A DNA stretch of 64,000 nt. Source: Aliivibrio sp. 1S175 (GTDB lineage: Bacteria > Pseudomonadota > Gammaproteobacteria > Enterobacterales > Vibrionaceae). The stretch spans positions 97,657-161,656 of the forward strand of contig NZ_MAJS01000024.1 of assembly GCF_001690985.1 (NCBI RefSeq), written 5' to 3'. The first letter of the stretch is position 1, and every line of letters begins with the position of its first letter. The position numbers and the translations under genes are program-made. Below are positions 47,316 through 55,634 of the stretch, piece after piece. The notes under the pieces were generated by a model. That model saw nothing but the letters and a program-made list of their open reading frames with translations. It did not search any database and was not told where the DNA came from.

Positions 47316-47551
47316 TTAACGCCACTTTTCTAGCTGAGACAGTCTTAGGCCGTATCGTGCCAATACTCCCTCGTGAATTCGTCCTAGCTCCTCTAATACA
47401 AGGGCGATAATGTTTTGCTTATCCGTTTCTTGTTCATTGCTAATAAACGATTCAATTATATCAAGAGGTTGAGATTCCGGCGTCAGTATGACTTGTTTAA
47501 CAATCTTCTTTATCTTCGCTCGATATTGCGTTTAATTTCAAACCTATTCAT
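47316..47551 (-). pseudogene. Small ORF 1 of a minus-strand trio, frameshifted
   Basis: An ATG at 47551 with a good AGGG site opens MNRFEIKRNIERR and then meets TAA. Shifting the frame by one base (a single missing T would give RRL-KKIVKQV) continues cleanly for about 65 residues (VILTPESQPLDIIESFIS, ELGRIHEGVLARYGLRLSQ) to TAA at 47316-47318. Total length 236 nt is one short of 79 codons. The predicted 78-residue product is helical and charged. No family recognised; a sequencing error would restore it. Confidence 0.5.
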
Positions 47552-47569
47552 GACAGATACCCTTTTAAT

Positions 47570-47640
47570 TGTGACACTTTTCTGGATGAAAGTGTCACAC
47601 TTATGGCGCATTTATCCTTTAGTGACAGCAAGAGTGTCAC
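47570..47640 (-). promoter_or_regulatory. GTGACAC palindrome cluster (operator-like)
   Basis: TGTGACACTTT (47570-47580) and AAAGTGTCACA (47589-47599) form a perfect 11-base inverted repeat with an 8-nt spacer. GTGACA (47622-47627) and TGTCAC (47635-47640) form a second, with a 7-nt spacer. Both lie just upstream of the minus-strand small-ORF trio and look like two operators for one dimeric regulator. Confidence 0.6.
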
Positions 47641-47714
47641 AGTAAAGTATCGGCATCTTTAGATTAACGCCCTAAAGGTTCACTTGCTTATCTTTGAGTC
47701 CGCAAATAATTAGT

Positions 47715-47758
47715 TTCGGGGTAATAACCTAATTAAGATAGTATTTTACCCCAAAATA
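47715..47758. repeat. GGGGTA/TACCCC intergenic repeat, copy 2
   Basis: TTTCGGGGTAATAACCTAAT...TTTTACCCCAAAATA shares both ends with the copy at 39222-39265. A half copy (TTTTGGGGTAAT) is at about 46272. Confidence 0.55.
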
Positions 47759-47798
47759 CGCATAATCTTGCTATACAGAACTCAAAGAGAGATTACCC

Positions 47799-48173
47799 AT
47801 GACTAATTTTCAATATTACTTTCAACAACTGCCTTGTTTTAACTGTAAAAAAACCAAAGTAAACACGGATCTTGGCTGGTTAACGGCGACGATGAAAGAT
47901 GATGTCGTAGCACAAGCGGCTGCAATTATCGCGCAAGAAGGCGCAGAGTCAGAGCTTTCTGTGAACGTAACTTGTACTAAAGCAGAAGCTCGTGATTACT
48001 TATTGCTGAATTTCTACGGTTACTCAGAAGAACAACTAGCAGATCAAGTTAAAGCGGAAGATGAGCAAGAAGTTGCGGATGAAATAGCTGAGTTACTAGA
48101 AGACGGTAATGATACAGCAGTATTTGAACATGAAATCGTACTACAAAGTTGTACTGAATGTAACGTTGATTAA
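47799..48173 (+). CDS. Uncharacterised small acidic protein with terminal Cys pairs
   Basis: The 124-residue product has CxxC-type pairs at both ends (PCFNCKK about 12-18; SCTECN about 117-122) and an acidic helical middle (EDEQEVADEIAELLEDG). Four Cys in two pairs could bind one metal ion or form a disulphide hub. AGAGAG site before ATG and a strong terminator after it make a complete single-gene unit. No family recognised. Confidence 0.75.
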   Translation: MTNFQYYFQQLPCFNCKKTKVNTDLGWLTATMKDDVVAQAAAIIAQEGAESELSVNVTCTKAEARDYLLLNFYGYSEEQLADQVKAEDEQEVADEIAELLEDGNDTAVFEHEIVLQSCTECNVD

Positions 48174-48228
48174 GACTTAAACTAAGCATAATCAGTAAAC
48201 GTTCCATATTCGTTATACATAATGATTT

Positions 48229-48266
48229 AGGCGTTAGCAGAGAATAATTTGCTAACGCCTTTTTTG
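48229..48266 (+). terminator. Terminator after the small Cys-pair protein
   Basis: AGGCGTTAGCA pairs perfectly with TGCTAACGCCT (11 bp, 10-nt loop), followed by six T. Confidence 0.93.
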
Positions 48267-48329
48267 TTTTTTTATCAAAATCGCCTATACCTGAGATAAC
48301 TAAAAGATAGTTACACAGAGCCAGAAATA

Positions 48330-49310
48330 TTACTTAACCTCATATCTAAGTAATACTTCATTATCAAGCACCACATTCGTTGACCAAATAAAACTCGCTC
48401 CCGCACCACTAAATTTATCAATAAAATTCATGTACGCCTTCTTGTTATTTACGCCGATGTCGCCTTCTGTATATAACGTTGCTTGAGGCCAAGATGTTGC
48501 ATCAAACTCTTTACCCATCCAGTTATTTGGGGTTTCCCAATGAGCGGCGTAAGCATTCTCTCCATTATCTGTACCTTCTGTAGTACAAGTTTCAGACAGG
48601 CGTACCTCTTCCACTTCACTTAGACACGTAAGATCATAAATAGGTGACGTATAGTATGTTTGAGCTTTCCAATCTGAGCCTGTAACAGTACCATCGCTAA
48701 AGCTAGCAATAAAACCACCGTCTCCTGGGTGATAACTCTTTCCACGGTTATTCTCTGTTCCCAAACCTAAGTTTTCTTCCCAATCAATAACTTTTACCGC
48801 TATCGTATAAGGTTTCTTAACTTTAAATTTCACGATACTAGAATTAAACGGTGTAAACGGCACTGTATCTACCGCGACAAGAGAACCATTGATATACAAT
48901 TCAAAATAGTTATCAGCAAAAATATACCCCGTAATTTCTTCACCGTCTGGATCAATAACGACAACAGGCACTGAAGCTTCATCTACATTAGAAATATTTG
49001 AAGGCGTGATATTTGCACATTCTTCATATAGATCGACAGCTTTAGGGCCTGTGGAAAAATTATTTTTTGCAGGAACGCGCCAAACCTTACCTTCTAAATC
49101 AGTGATATCACCAATACTTGCAACTCGGCTGCGCCCATTTTTGCACTCAAAAATATCCGACTCTACCGCTTTGGCGGCACCTTGCGTAATACTTGCTGAA
49201 CCACTGTAATCGCTAATAGTCGTAGAAGGTACATCAGATGATGGCGAGCAACCGACAACCAAAAACAGTACTGATAAAAATGAAATGACATGATTTTTTT
49301 TGGTGTTCAT
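48330..49310 (-). CDS. Putative lipoprotein with beta-sandwich region
   Basis: A 326-residue protein with lipobox VVGC (Cys21). The middle (about 125-185) contains FADNYFELYINGSLVAVD followed by KPYTIAVKVIDWEEN, a pattern of galactose-binding or jelly-roll domains. Several Cys residues could pair outside the cell. Ser follows the lipid Cys, so outer-membrane sorting is likely. It is alone and convergent to the gene before it. Function unknown. Confidence 0.7.
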   Translation of the reverse strand: MNTKKNHVISFLSVLFLVVGCSPSSDVPSTTISDYSGSASITQGAAKAVESDIFECKNGRSRVASIGDITDLEGKVWRVPAKNNFSTGPKAVDLYEECANITPSNISNVDEASVPVVVIDPDGEEITGYIFADNYFELYINGSLVAVDTVPFTPFNSSIVKFKVKKPYTIAVKVIDWEENLGLGTENNRGKSYHPGDGGFIASFSDGTVTGSDWKAQTYYTSPIYDLTCLSEVEEVRLSETCTTEGTDNGENAYAAHWETPNNWMGKEFDATSWPQATLYTEGDIGVNNKKAYMNFIDKFSGAGASFIWSTNVVLDNEVLLRYEVK

Positions 49311-49519
49311 TAGCTAAATATCCATATGAGTTGGTAAGTTGTATTAGTGTAGTTGACTATTAAAGTAATACAACATATCAGAGTAATGTTTCTTTATATT
49401 TTAATACGTTACGAATTATACATGCTCAAAAGTAAACCACTGTAAACAGCCTAGAATCCACTGACTTATTTTAAATTAATGCCAACCGCATTATTTTTAT
49501 ATACGTTTAAAGGTTTATT

Positions 49520-49783
49520 ATGCAAGAAAAGCACTGGTCAAAGTTTCAGTTACTTCATGAAGTCGTCACCAAAGATGTTGAGCCATATAGCGTGGTTGCA
49601 GGCTCTCCAGCAAAACACGTGAAATATCGCTTTGAGCCTTCCGCGATAGAAGAGCTGTTATCTTTTAAAGTTTACGATTGGCCTACAGATAAGTTCAATG
49701 CTCTCAAACCGCATTTATGCAACCCTGATTTTGAGCAACTAAAATCACATAATCAGCTGAAATCATTGTCCATACAGGAGTGA
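49520..49783 (+). pseudogene. Acetyltransferase C-terminal remnant (hexapeptide family)
   Basis: From about residue 14 the product (VVTKDVEPYSVVAGSPAKHV) matches the last coil and tail of CatB/LacA-like left-handed beta-helix acetyltransferases; the catalytic N-terminal two-thirds are missing. The first 13 residues are unrelated. An ATG with an AAAGG site lies at the truncation point, so the fragment could be translated but cannot be active. Confidence 0.7.
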
Positions 49784-49879
49784 GTGAGGTGAGTCTAATC
49801 GAAAAATAATTGGCGAATTAGCAAATTTAAATATAATTACGATACTATTTTCATATCTATTTTTTATATAACTGCACTT

Positions 49880-51164
49880 ATGAAAATTATTTTACTTTGT
49901 CTTTTAATCGTTACCCCATATGCCATATCAAGTGAAAACCTTCGACTAGCTACGTACAACTCAAAATTCCTGCCTGCTTGTATGAACAAGGTACGTGTCA
50001 TTAATTATCAAAGCGTTATAAACAATCTGAACGCTGATGTTGTGGCACTGCAGGAAGTTAGAGATCGGTACGCTGTAGAACGATATTTCCCCGCAACAGA
50101 TTGGAACATAATTATCGATGATGACAGCACAGATGATATGAATTTGGCGTTCGCCATCCGAAAAGGTTTTCAATATAGATTGGATTCTGGGAATTTGAAG
50201 AACGTGGATAAAAACATAGACTTTGCCTTTCCTAAGTCGAACCCAAATTTTATTGATGAAAGAAGAGTTTTAAAATTATTCATCTCGTATAAAGGTAAAG
50301 AAATTTTATTGTTAAATCATCATGCAAAATCTCGTTATAACGGTCGAATGATTACGGATGAGCAGAGGACAAATGCAGCATTAGACCTTATTGATTATAT
50401 ATATCAAGCTCCTACTGAATATGCTGCTCTTTTAGGTGACTTCAACGACACACCAGATGATAGATCGCTTAACACATTAGAACGTGGCATCGACTCCCCT
50501 ATGCAAATAGAGAATGTTAATGGCAGTTTTCTTATTAACATTACCGAGCCATTAACGTTAAAAGAACATGTTTCATTTGGTCTAAAAAGCCTCGATAAGA
50601 CAGATTCTATCTGTAAGATTAGTCAATCCATCGATACCAGGTTCAAGAAAATAAAATATTGATAATTTCTTAAACGACATACCAGCAAGAAAGGCTTTGT
50701 ACGACCAAATCTTAGTTTCACCCGCCTTAATTACTCTTTTCAGTCAACCTACCGCAGCCAAAATATTTGATGAAGTCGTTGGTATTGATGGAAATGATGA
50801 CACGCGAGCTTCAGACCACCTTCCTGTTTATGTGGATTTTCACTGCCCTGATTGTGATGCACCTAAGTTAAGAATCACAGCGTTGCTCCCTAACCCTTTA
50901 GACTCAGACTCGGGTAACGAATTAATCAAAATCCAAAATTTCGGTAATAGTTTTCAAGGAAAAATTATCATCCAAGATGCTTCACTTAAAAATGAAGTAA
51001 TTGAAATCGATCTAGCTAAACAACAAACAATTATTCATAAAATTCAATCAGGAGTAACACTAAACAACAATGGTGACACTATAAGAATACTAAATAAATA
51101 TGAAGAATTATTGGATGAAGTAACTTATTCATCTTCTAAGGAACAAATGGAAATTTTCTTTTAA
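49880..51164 (+). pseudogene. Secreted endonuclease/exonuclease/phosphatase gene, frameshifted
   Basis: The first frame has a signal peptide and EEP motifs (LRLATYNSKFL, VVALQEVRDR, LLGDFNDTPDD) and stops at 50660-50662. The +1 frame continues NIDNFLNDIPARKALYDQIL and carries the final DHLPVYVDF motif and a lamin-tail-like beta domain (ITALLPNPLDSDSGNELIKI) to 51164. Removing one A from the AAAA at 50653-50656 restores a 427-residue protein. The two pieces may be a true pseudogene, or one sequencing error. Confidence 0.7.
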
Positions 51165-51178
51165 GGACATAGTGGTTT

Positions 51179-51976
51179 ATGAAAAACAAGTTTATTCAGT
51201 TCGGCATTCTACTTTCGATTTTTAGTTTGCCTAACGTCGCCCTTTCAGCCGAAGAGTGGGATGAAAAGAAAGTATACAATTCTGGTGATGTTGTTCAGTG
51301 GAAAGACTTGACATATATATCGTCGCACTGGACTCAAGGCACTGAACCTTTAAATAACAAAGTAAGCTGGGACGGTTGGATAACAATCAATACTGAGGAG
51401 ATTGAACGTTGGCAACAATCAACCCCGTACAATGGTGGTACTGTTGTTGAATATAATGTTGGGTATTATATTGCAAAATGGTGGAATAATAATTCGATTC
51501 CTAGTGATTCAGCAGAGTGGCAAAGATTAGATCTCGATGTTGGGGGAAAACCTAGCCCAGACCCTACTCCTGACGACGGAAATGTAATTGGGAAAGATAG
51601 TGATGGAGATGGCTTACGTGACGACTATGCAGTTACCGTCGAAGAAACTTATACAAATACACAAGAAGTTGCACTAGCTACTCAGGCTGGTAAAGAGTTC
51701 GGAAAACTTCTCGAATTTAGTGAAAATAACATTGAAATTACGGTAGAAGATGCTCAGTTAATGGCAATTGATGGTATTACAATTCAATACTGTATTGATA
51801 TTTACAAGCAAGCCAACCCTCACTTCGTAAACCCTATCGACTTATATTACGACACAATCGAACGTGCAATTGCAAGTAACGAAGCATCAACTCAGCTGTA
51901 TAAAGCTTTACAAGGAAACGAGCCTGATATTTATGAGATTGATTGTAATGTGTTCTTAGAAGGGGTTTCAAAATGA
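51179..51976 (+). CDS. Secreted protein with two chitin-binding modules
   Basis: The 265-residue product has a signal peptide (ending ALSA), two CBM5/12-like modules (EEWDEKKVYNSGDVVQWKDL and ERWQQSTPYNGGTVVEYNVG, each with the aromatic binding residues W/Y), a Pro/Asp linker, and a calcium-type DSDGDGLRDDY loop before a helical C-terminal domain. No catalytic domain is recognised. It overlaps the next ORF by 4 bp. A role in attachment to chitin is inferred. Confidence 0.8.
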   Translation: MKNKFIQFGILLSIFSLPNVALSAEEWDEKKVYNSGDVVQWKDLTYISSHWTQGTEPLNNKVSWDGWITINTEEIERWQQSTPYNGGTVVEYNVGYYIAKWWNNNSIPSDSAEWQRLDLDVGGKPSPDPTPDDGNVIGKDSDGDGLRDDYAVTVEETYTNTQEVALATQAGKEFGKLLEFSENNIEITVEDAQLMAIDGITIQYCIDIYKQANPHFVNPIDLYYDTIERAIASNEASTQLYKALQGNEPDIYEIDCNVFLEGVSK

Positions 51977-52278
51977 ATAAAGTATTAGCATCAATATTTA
52001 TCACACTTTTTTCTATTAGCTCTTCTTACGCAGCATCTTGTGAGGAAAACGTAGATAAAGTTAAAATATTCTACGTGAACGGGATGTTTACCAATTATCA
52101 AAAATTCGGTGCGAATAAAGCCCATTTGATGGGCTTTCAAAAGAAGTACTTAAAAAGTGATTTTGAATTATATCCATTTGTAGATGGTAGTTATAACAAT
52201 AGAACAATACAATGGGGTTTGCGTTCTAGATTCAGAGCAAGAGCGTTTAAAAGTATTGGGGGTTTTAGACGTCGGTGA
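51973..52278 (+). pseudogene. Truncated secreted protein, joined to umuC fragment
   Basis: The first 75 residues have a signal peptide (SSSYAAS) and a hydrolase-like start (VKIFYVNGMFTNYQKFGANK). From about 52205 the DNA belongs to a umuC fragment in another frame, so the last 25 residues (QWGLRSRFRAR...) are out-of-frame junk. The real gene was cut by a recombination joint. It overlaps the CBM gene stop (ATGA), so the two were once an operon. Confidence 0.65.
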
Positions 52279-52987
52279 TGTATGGGGAATTGGTCGCCAA
52301 TTATCAAAACGCATGAACACAATGGGAATTTATACAGCGTTGCAATTGTGCGCGATGCCGATAGGTCTGGTTCGTAAAAATTTCAATGTGGAAGTAGAGC
52401 GCGTGGTTCTGGAGTTAAATGGCCAAGTCTGTAAATCATGGGGCGTAGCACGAGCGGATAAGAAACAGATATTCTCAACAAGAAGCATGGGTAACCGAAT
52501 TACCGATTTAGAATCACTGCAGCAAGCGTTAGCCAAGCACGCGGCGATTGCTTCTTATAAGGCGAGAAAATAAGGCTCGCTGTGTAAAATTATGATGTGT
52601 TTTTCTTCTAACTCCCCTTTTGATGAAAAGCCAGTAAATAGAAAACTAATTCATAACTTTGCGTATCCAACAGCAGATGCAACACAACTGACTTCCGTCG
52701 CGACCTCTCTTGCTAAAGCGTTATTTCAGCCAGGTGTTAATTATTACAAAGTGGGCGTTGGTTTGCTGGACTTAAGCGATGGCGATCATGAGCAATTTGA
52801 TATGCTAAACCCGACCCCAAATAATACGGAATTGATGAGTGTATTTGATGGTATTAACCAAAAATATGGCACGGATGCGCTGTTTTTAGGCGCTCAAGGG
52901 ATTAATGAAAAATGGGGAATGCGGCGCGATAGATTAACGCCGCAATATACAACCAGATGGAACGATGTGCCTAAGATCAGGTGTTGA
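52205..52987 (+). pseudogene. umuC: umuC fragment with internal stop
   Basis: In one frame the sequence reads NGVCVLDSEQERLK, VGDVWGIGRQLSKRM, NAKHA-like AAIASYKARK, then TAA at 52571-52573, then GSL...SSNSPFDEKPVNRK and a complete UmuC C-terminus ending MRRDRLTPQYTTRWND. Normal UmuC has Gln at the stop (CAA to TAA). The polymerase catalytic palm region and everything upstream are missing, so the piece is non-functional. Its left end is the joint with the secreted-protein gene. Confidence 0.85.
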
Positions 52988-53020
52988 TTGGTTACATAAA
53001 AGGGATAAACATAGCCCCGC

Positions 53021-53343
53021 TTAGTTAAGTGAGTTATTTTTCTTAGGAATAGAGACAGCCTGCTTACCAAATACGTTAATGATCGCACCTGTCACAATCA
53101 AACCACCACCGATATAAGCCCACATTGATGGGATCTCATTAAATACCCAAACGCCTAATAGCGCAAAAAAGACGATCTGAACATAGGAATACGCAGACGC
53201 TTTACCGGCCCTATTTCAAGTGCTGGAATGCCATAGTTACTCACATATTTTACGCACGCCAACATGAGTGCAAATCCAAGCGTAGTAAAGAAACATAAAT
53301 CTAACTCAATCGGGATCATTGAAAAAACGTAGGTATAAGGCAT
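53021..53343 (-). pseudogene. Internally deleted copy of the EamA/DMT transporter
   Basis: The bases match the start and end of the intact gene at 58850-59761 (for example ATTTTACGCACGC and the CTGCTTACCAAATACGTTAAT tract near the C-terminus), but the middle (about 600 bp) is missing between GCTTTACC and ATTTCAA. The join changes frame. It is the same orientation as the intact copy and lies on the other side of the BCCT cluster. Confidence 0.8.
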
Positions 53344-53457
53344 CAACAAATTTAAAAGAAATGATATCAGCTGAATATTAGTGGCTGGAGAAATCCATGT
53401 AATGCTCGAATTAAGATTAAAAACACCAGTTTGAGCATCACACGGGGTATTTAGTTC

Positions 53458-54123
53458 CTAATCATACGGAAGAACCCGCGGCTTGATACTTCGATAAGCC
53501 ACGTCGGTCAGATAATCATTCAATCGATGAGATGCCGCTACTGCTTCTTCTGCATCGGTATGACTGACGGCTCGCAGCACCGCAGCATGAAGAGAAGACG
53601 CTTTGAACAAATCTTGACCTTCATCTTTATAAGCAAACCAAAATCGACGAGATAGCCCTTGTAGTGGGGCCATAGCTAACTCCAGATATTCATTATCTGC
53701 GGCTTTTACCAATAATACATGTATTTCTTTTAGCAATTCTGCATATTCAAAATCATCGCGATTCTGAGCACATATTTCTAAGCCGTCCGCTAACTGCAAC
53801 ATCTGTTGCTTCTCTTCAACACTGGCTCTCGATGCGGCATAACGAACACACAGAGCTTCGATGTCTCGACGTACTTCTAATATTTTGAGCTGACTTTCGA
53901 CCGAGATCGGGGGGATTTGAATACCTCTTCGCGGATGAATCTCTGCCATTCGCTCATAAGATAAACGCTGCAATGCTTCACGTACTGGTGTTCTTCCTAA
54001 CCCTAAGTTTTCTGCGAGTTGTTTCTCACTCACCATAGTTCCCGGCTCTAGTTCGCGGAAAATAATCATTTTCTCCAATTGATGGTATGCAACTTCATTC
54101 TTATTTACGGGGTTAATTTTCAT
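53458..54123 (-). CDS. GntR-family (FCD) regulator of the BCCT cluster
   Basis: The product (221 residues from ATG 54123) has a GntR winged helix (VAYHQLEKMIIFRELEPGTM, RTPVREALQRLSYERMAEI) and an FCD all-helical effector domain. An upstream TTG at 54141 is a weaker start. It is divergent from the FAD oxidoreductase, with a 12-bp palindrome between. FCD regulators often respond to an organic acid intermediate. Confidence 0.88.
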   Translation of the reverse strand: MKINPVNKNEVAYHQLEKMIIFRELEPGTMVSEKQLAENLGLGRTPVREALQRLSYERMAEIHPRRGIQIPPISVESQLKILEVRRDIEALCVRYAASRASVEEKQQMLQLADGLEICAQNRDDFEYAELLKEIHVLLVKAADNEYLELAMAPLQGLSRRFWFAYKDEGQDLFKASSLHAAVLRAVSHTDAEEAVAASHRLNDYLTDVAYRSIKPRVLPYD

Positions 54124-54224
54124 TTCCTTTTGTTCCCTCAATAAATTGTTTAGTGAGCAATCTCACATTAAGGACGAAATTAATTGTACCACAAAAAATA
54201 CAGGCATATATTAAAAATACACAA

Positions 54225-54236
54225 CTGATATATCAG
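54225..54236. promoter_or_regulatory. Palindrome between GntR regulator and FAD gene
   Basis: CTGATATATCAG is a perfect 12-bp palindrome located 33 bp before the FAD oxidoreductase start. A GntR operator is the natural reading. Confidence 0.5.
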
Positions 54237-54268
54237 ATGAACATCAGTAATCTATTAGTGAGGCAACA

Positions 54269-55624
54269 ATGAAATTTTGGAACATTATCCGTCGTTTTGA
54301 ATCTCTACCGGAGCTGCCAATCTTGGCAGAAACCGAAGTGTTGGTTATTGGTGGTGGCCCTGCTGGCGTAGCCGCAGCAGAAACCGCAGGTCGTATGGGT
54401 AAGAACACATGGTTGATTGAGAAATATGGATTTTGCGGTGGTGCAGCGGTCGCTGGCCTATCCGGCACCATTTGCGGCATGTACATGGCAACAGAAGACG
54501 AAAATGCCCAACCAGAGCAAGTTGTTTTCGGTTTTACTGAACGTTTTCGTCAAGAATTGGAAAAACGTGGTGGCGTGACGCCTCCACAAATTTACGGAAA
54601 AACCTTCACTGTGACGCACGACCCACTTGTGTGGCGTGAAGTCGCAGATGATCTTTTAGAGCAAGCTGGCGTTACTACTTTGTTCCACACTTCAGTAACT
54701 GGCGTGATCATGGATGGTGATGCATTTAAAGGCGTTGTCGTTGAATCAAACGCAGGCCAAAGCATCATTCTAAGTAAACAAATCATCGATGCTTCTGGTG
54801 ATGCCGCAATTATCGCTCGTGCAGGTATGGATTACTATTTCGGTGACAATGGGCGCATTCAAAACCCGACCATGTTCTTCCGCTACGCTGGTGTCGACAT
54901 GGACAAATACCTAGCGTACTACGGTGAAGACACAATCTGCCCACCAAAAGTAACCGAGAACATCCTCGCGGCGAATGCGACGGGTAACTATGATCTTCCT
55001 CGTCATAAGATCTGGATCTTCCCTACTACTCGCCCTAGCGAACTGATGGTTAACGCTACTCGCTTAGCTGGCCAAGATGGCCGCACCTTGAACGTTATCG
55101 ATCCGAAAGATTTTACCGAAGCAGAAATTTTTGGTCGTCGCCAAGTTCGTGACTACGCACGTTTCCTTAATAAGTATGTACCGGGCTGCGAAGACGCTTA
55201 CGTGGTGGATACTGGTGTTGAAGTTGGCATTCGTCAAACACGTTCAATTGTTGGTGTTGAAACACTAACTAACGAAGACGTAGTTAATTGCCGTAAACGT
55301 GAAGACGGCATCTGTCGAACTCCATGGCCAATCGAATTGCACTCTGGTGATAAGCCAAAACTGCACTGGTTACTGAACGACTACTATGACATCCCGTTTC
55401 ATACTCTCGTTCCCATCGTCGGTGAAAACATCATCGTCGCGGGCCGCTGTTTGAGTGCTGAACATGAAGCTCTCGCATCAGCTCGAGTAACGGCTCAATG
55501 TTTTGAATTGGGTCATGCTGCAGGCATTGCCGCAGTAAAAGCAATTGATACAAATTCTGCGATTCGCGACCTAAACGTTGCGGATATTCGCGCCATCATG
55601 ATTAAAAATGGCTCACGCCTGTAA
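54269..55624 (+). CDS. FAD-dependent oxidoreductase
   Basis: A 451-residue flavoprotein with N-terminal Rossmann fold (VLVIGGGPAGVAAAETA, then E of LIEKYGFCGG) and C-terminal FAD motif (GENIIVAGRCLSAEHEALAS). It belongs to the FAD_oxidored (PF12831) type. It is the first gene of the plus-strand operon and is followed by an enolase-superfamily gene. It probably oxidises a substrate or intermediate imported by the BCCT carrier. Confidence 0.9.
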   Translation: MKFWNIIRRFESLPELPILAETEVLVIGGGPAGVAAAETAGRMGKNTWLIEKYGFCGGAAVAGLSGTICGMYMATEDENAQPEQVVFGFTERFRQELEKRGGVTPPQIYGKTFTVTHDPLVWREVADDLLEQAGVTTLFHTSVTGVIMDGDAFKGVVVESNAGQSIILSKQIIDASGDAAIIARAGMDYYFGDNGRIQNPTMFFRYAGVDMDKYLAYYGEDTICPPKVTENILAANATGNYDLPRHKIWIFPTTRPSELMVNATRLAGQDGRTLNVIDPKDFTEAEIFGRRQVRDYARFLNKYVPGCEDAYVVDTGVEVGIRQTRSIVGVETLTNEDVVNCRKREDGICRTPWPIELHSGDKPKLHWLLNDYYDIPFHTLVPIVGENIIVAGRCLSAEHEALASARVTAQCFELGHAAGIAAVKAIDTNSAIRDLNVADIRAIMIKNGSRL

Positions 55625-55634
55625 GGATTATAAA

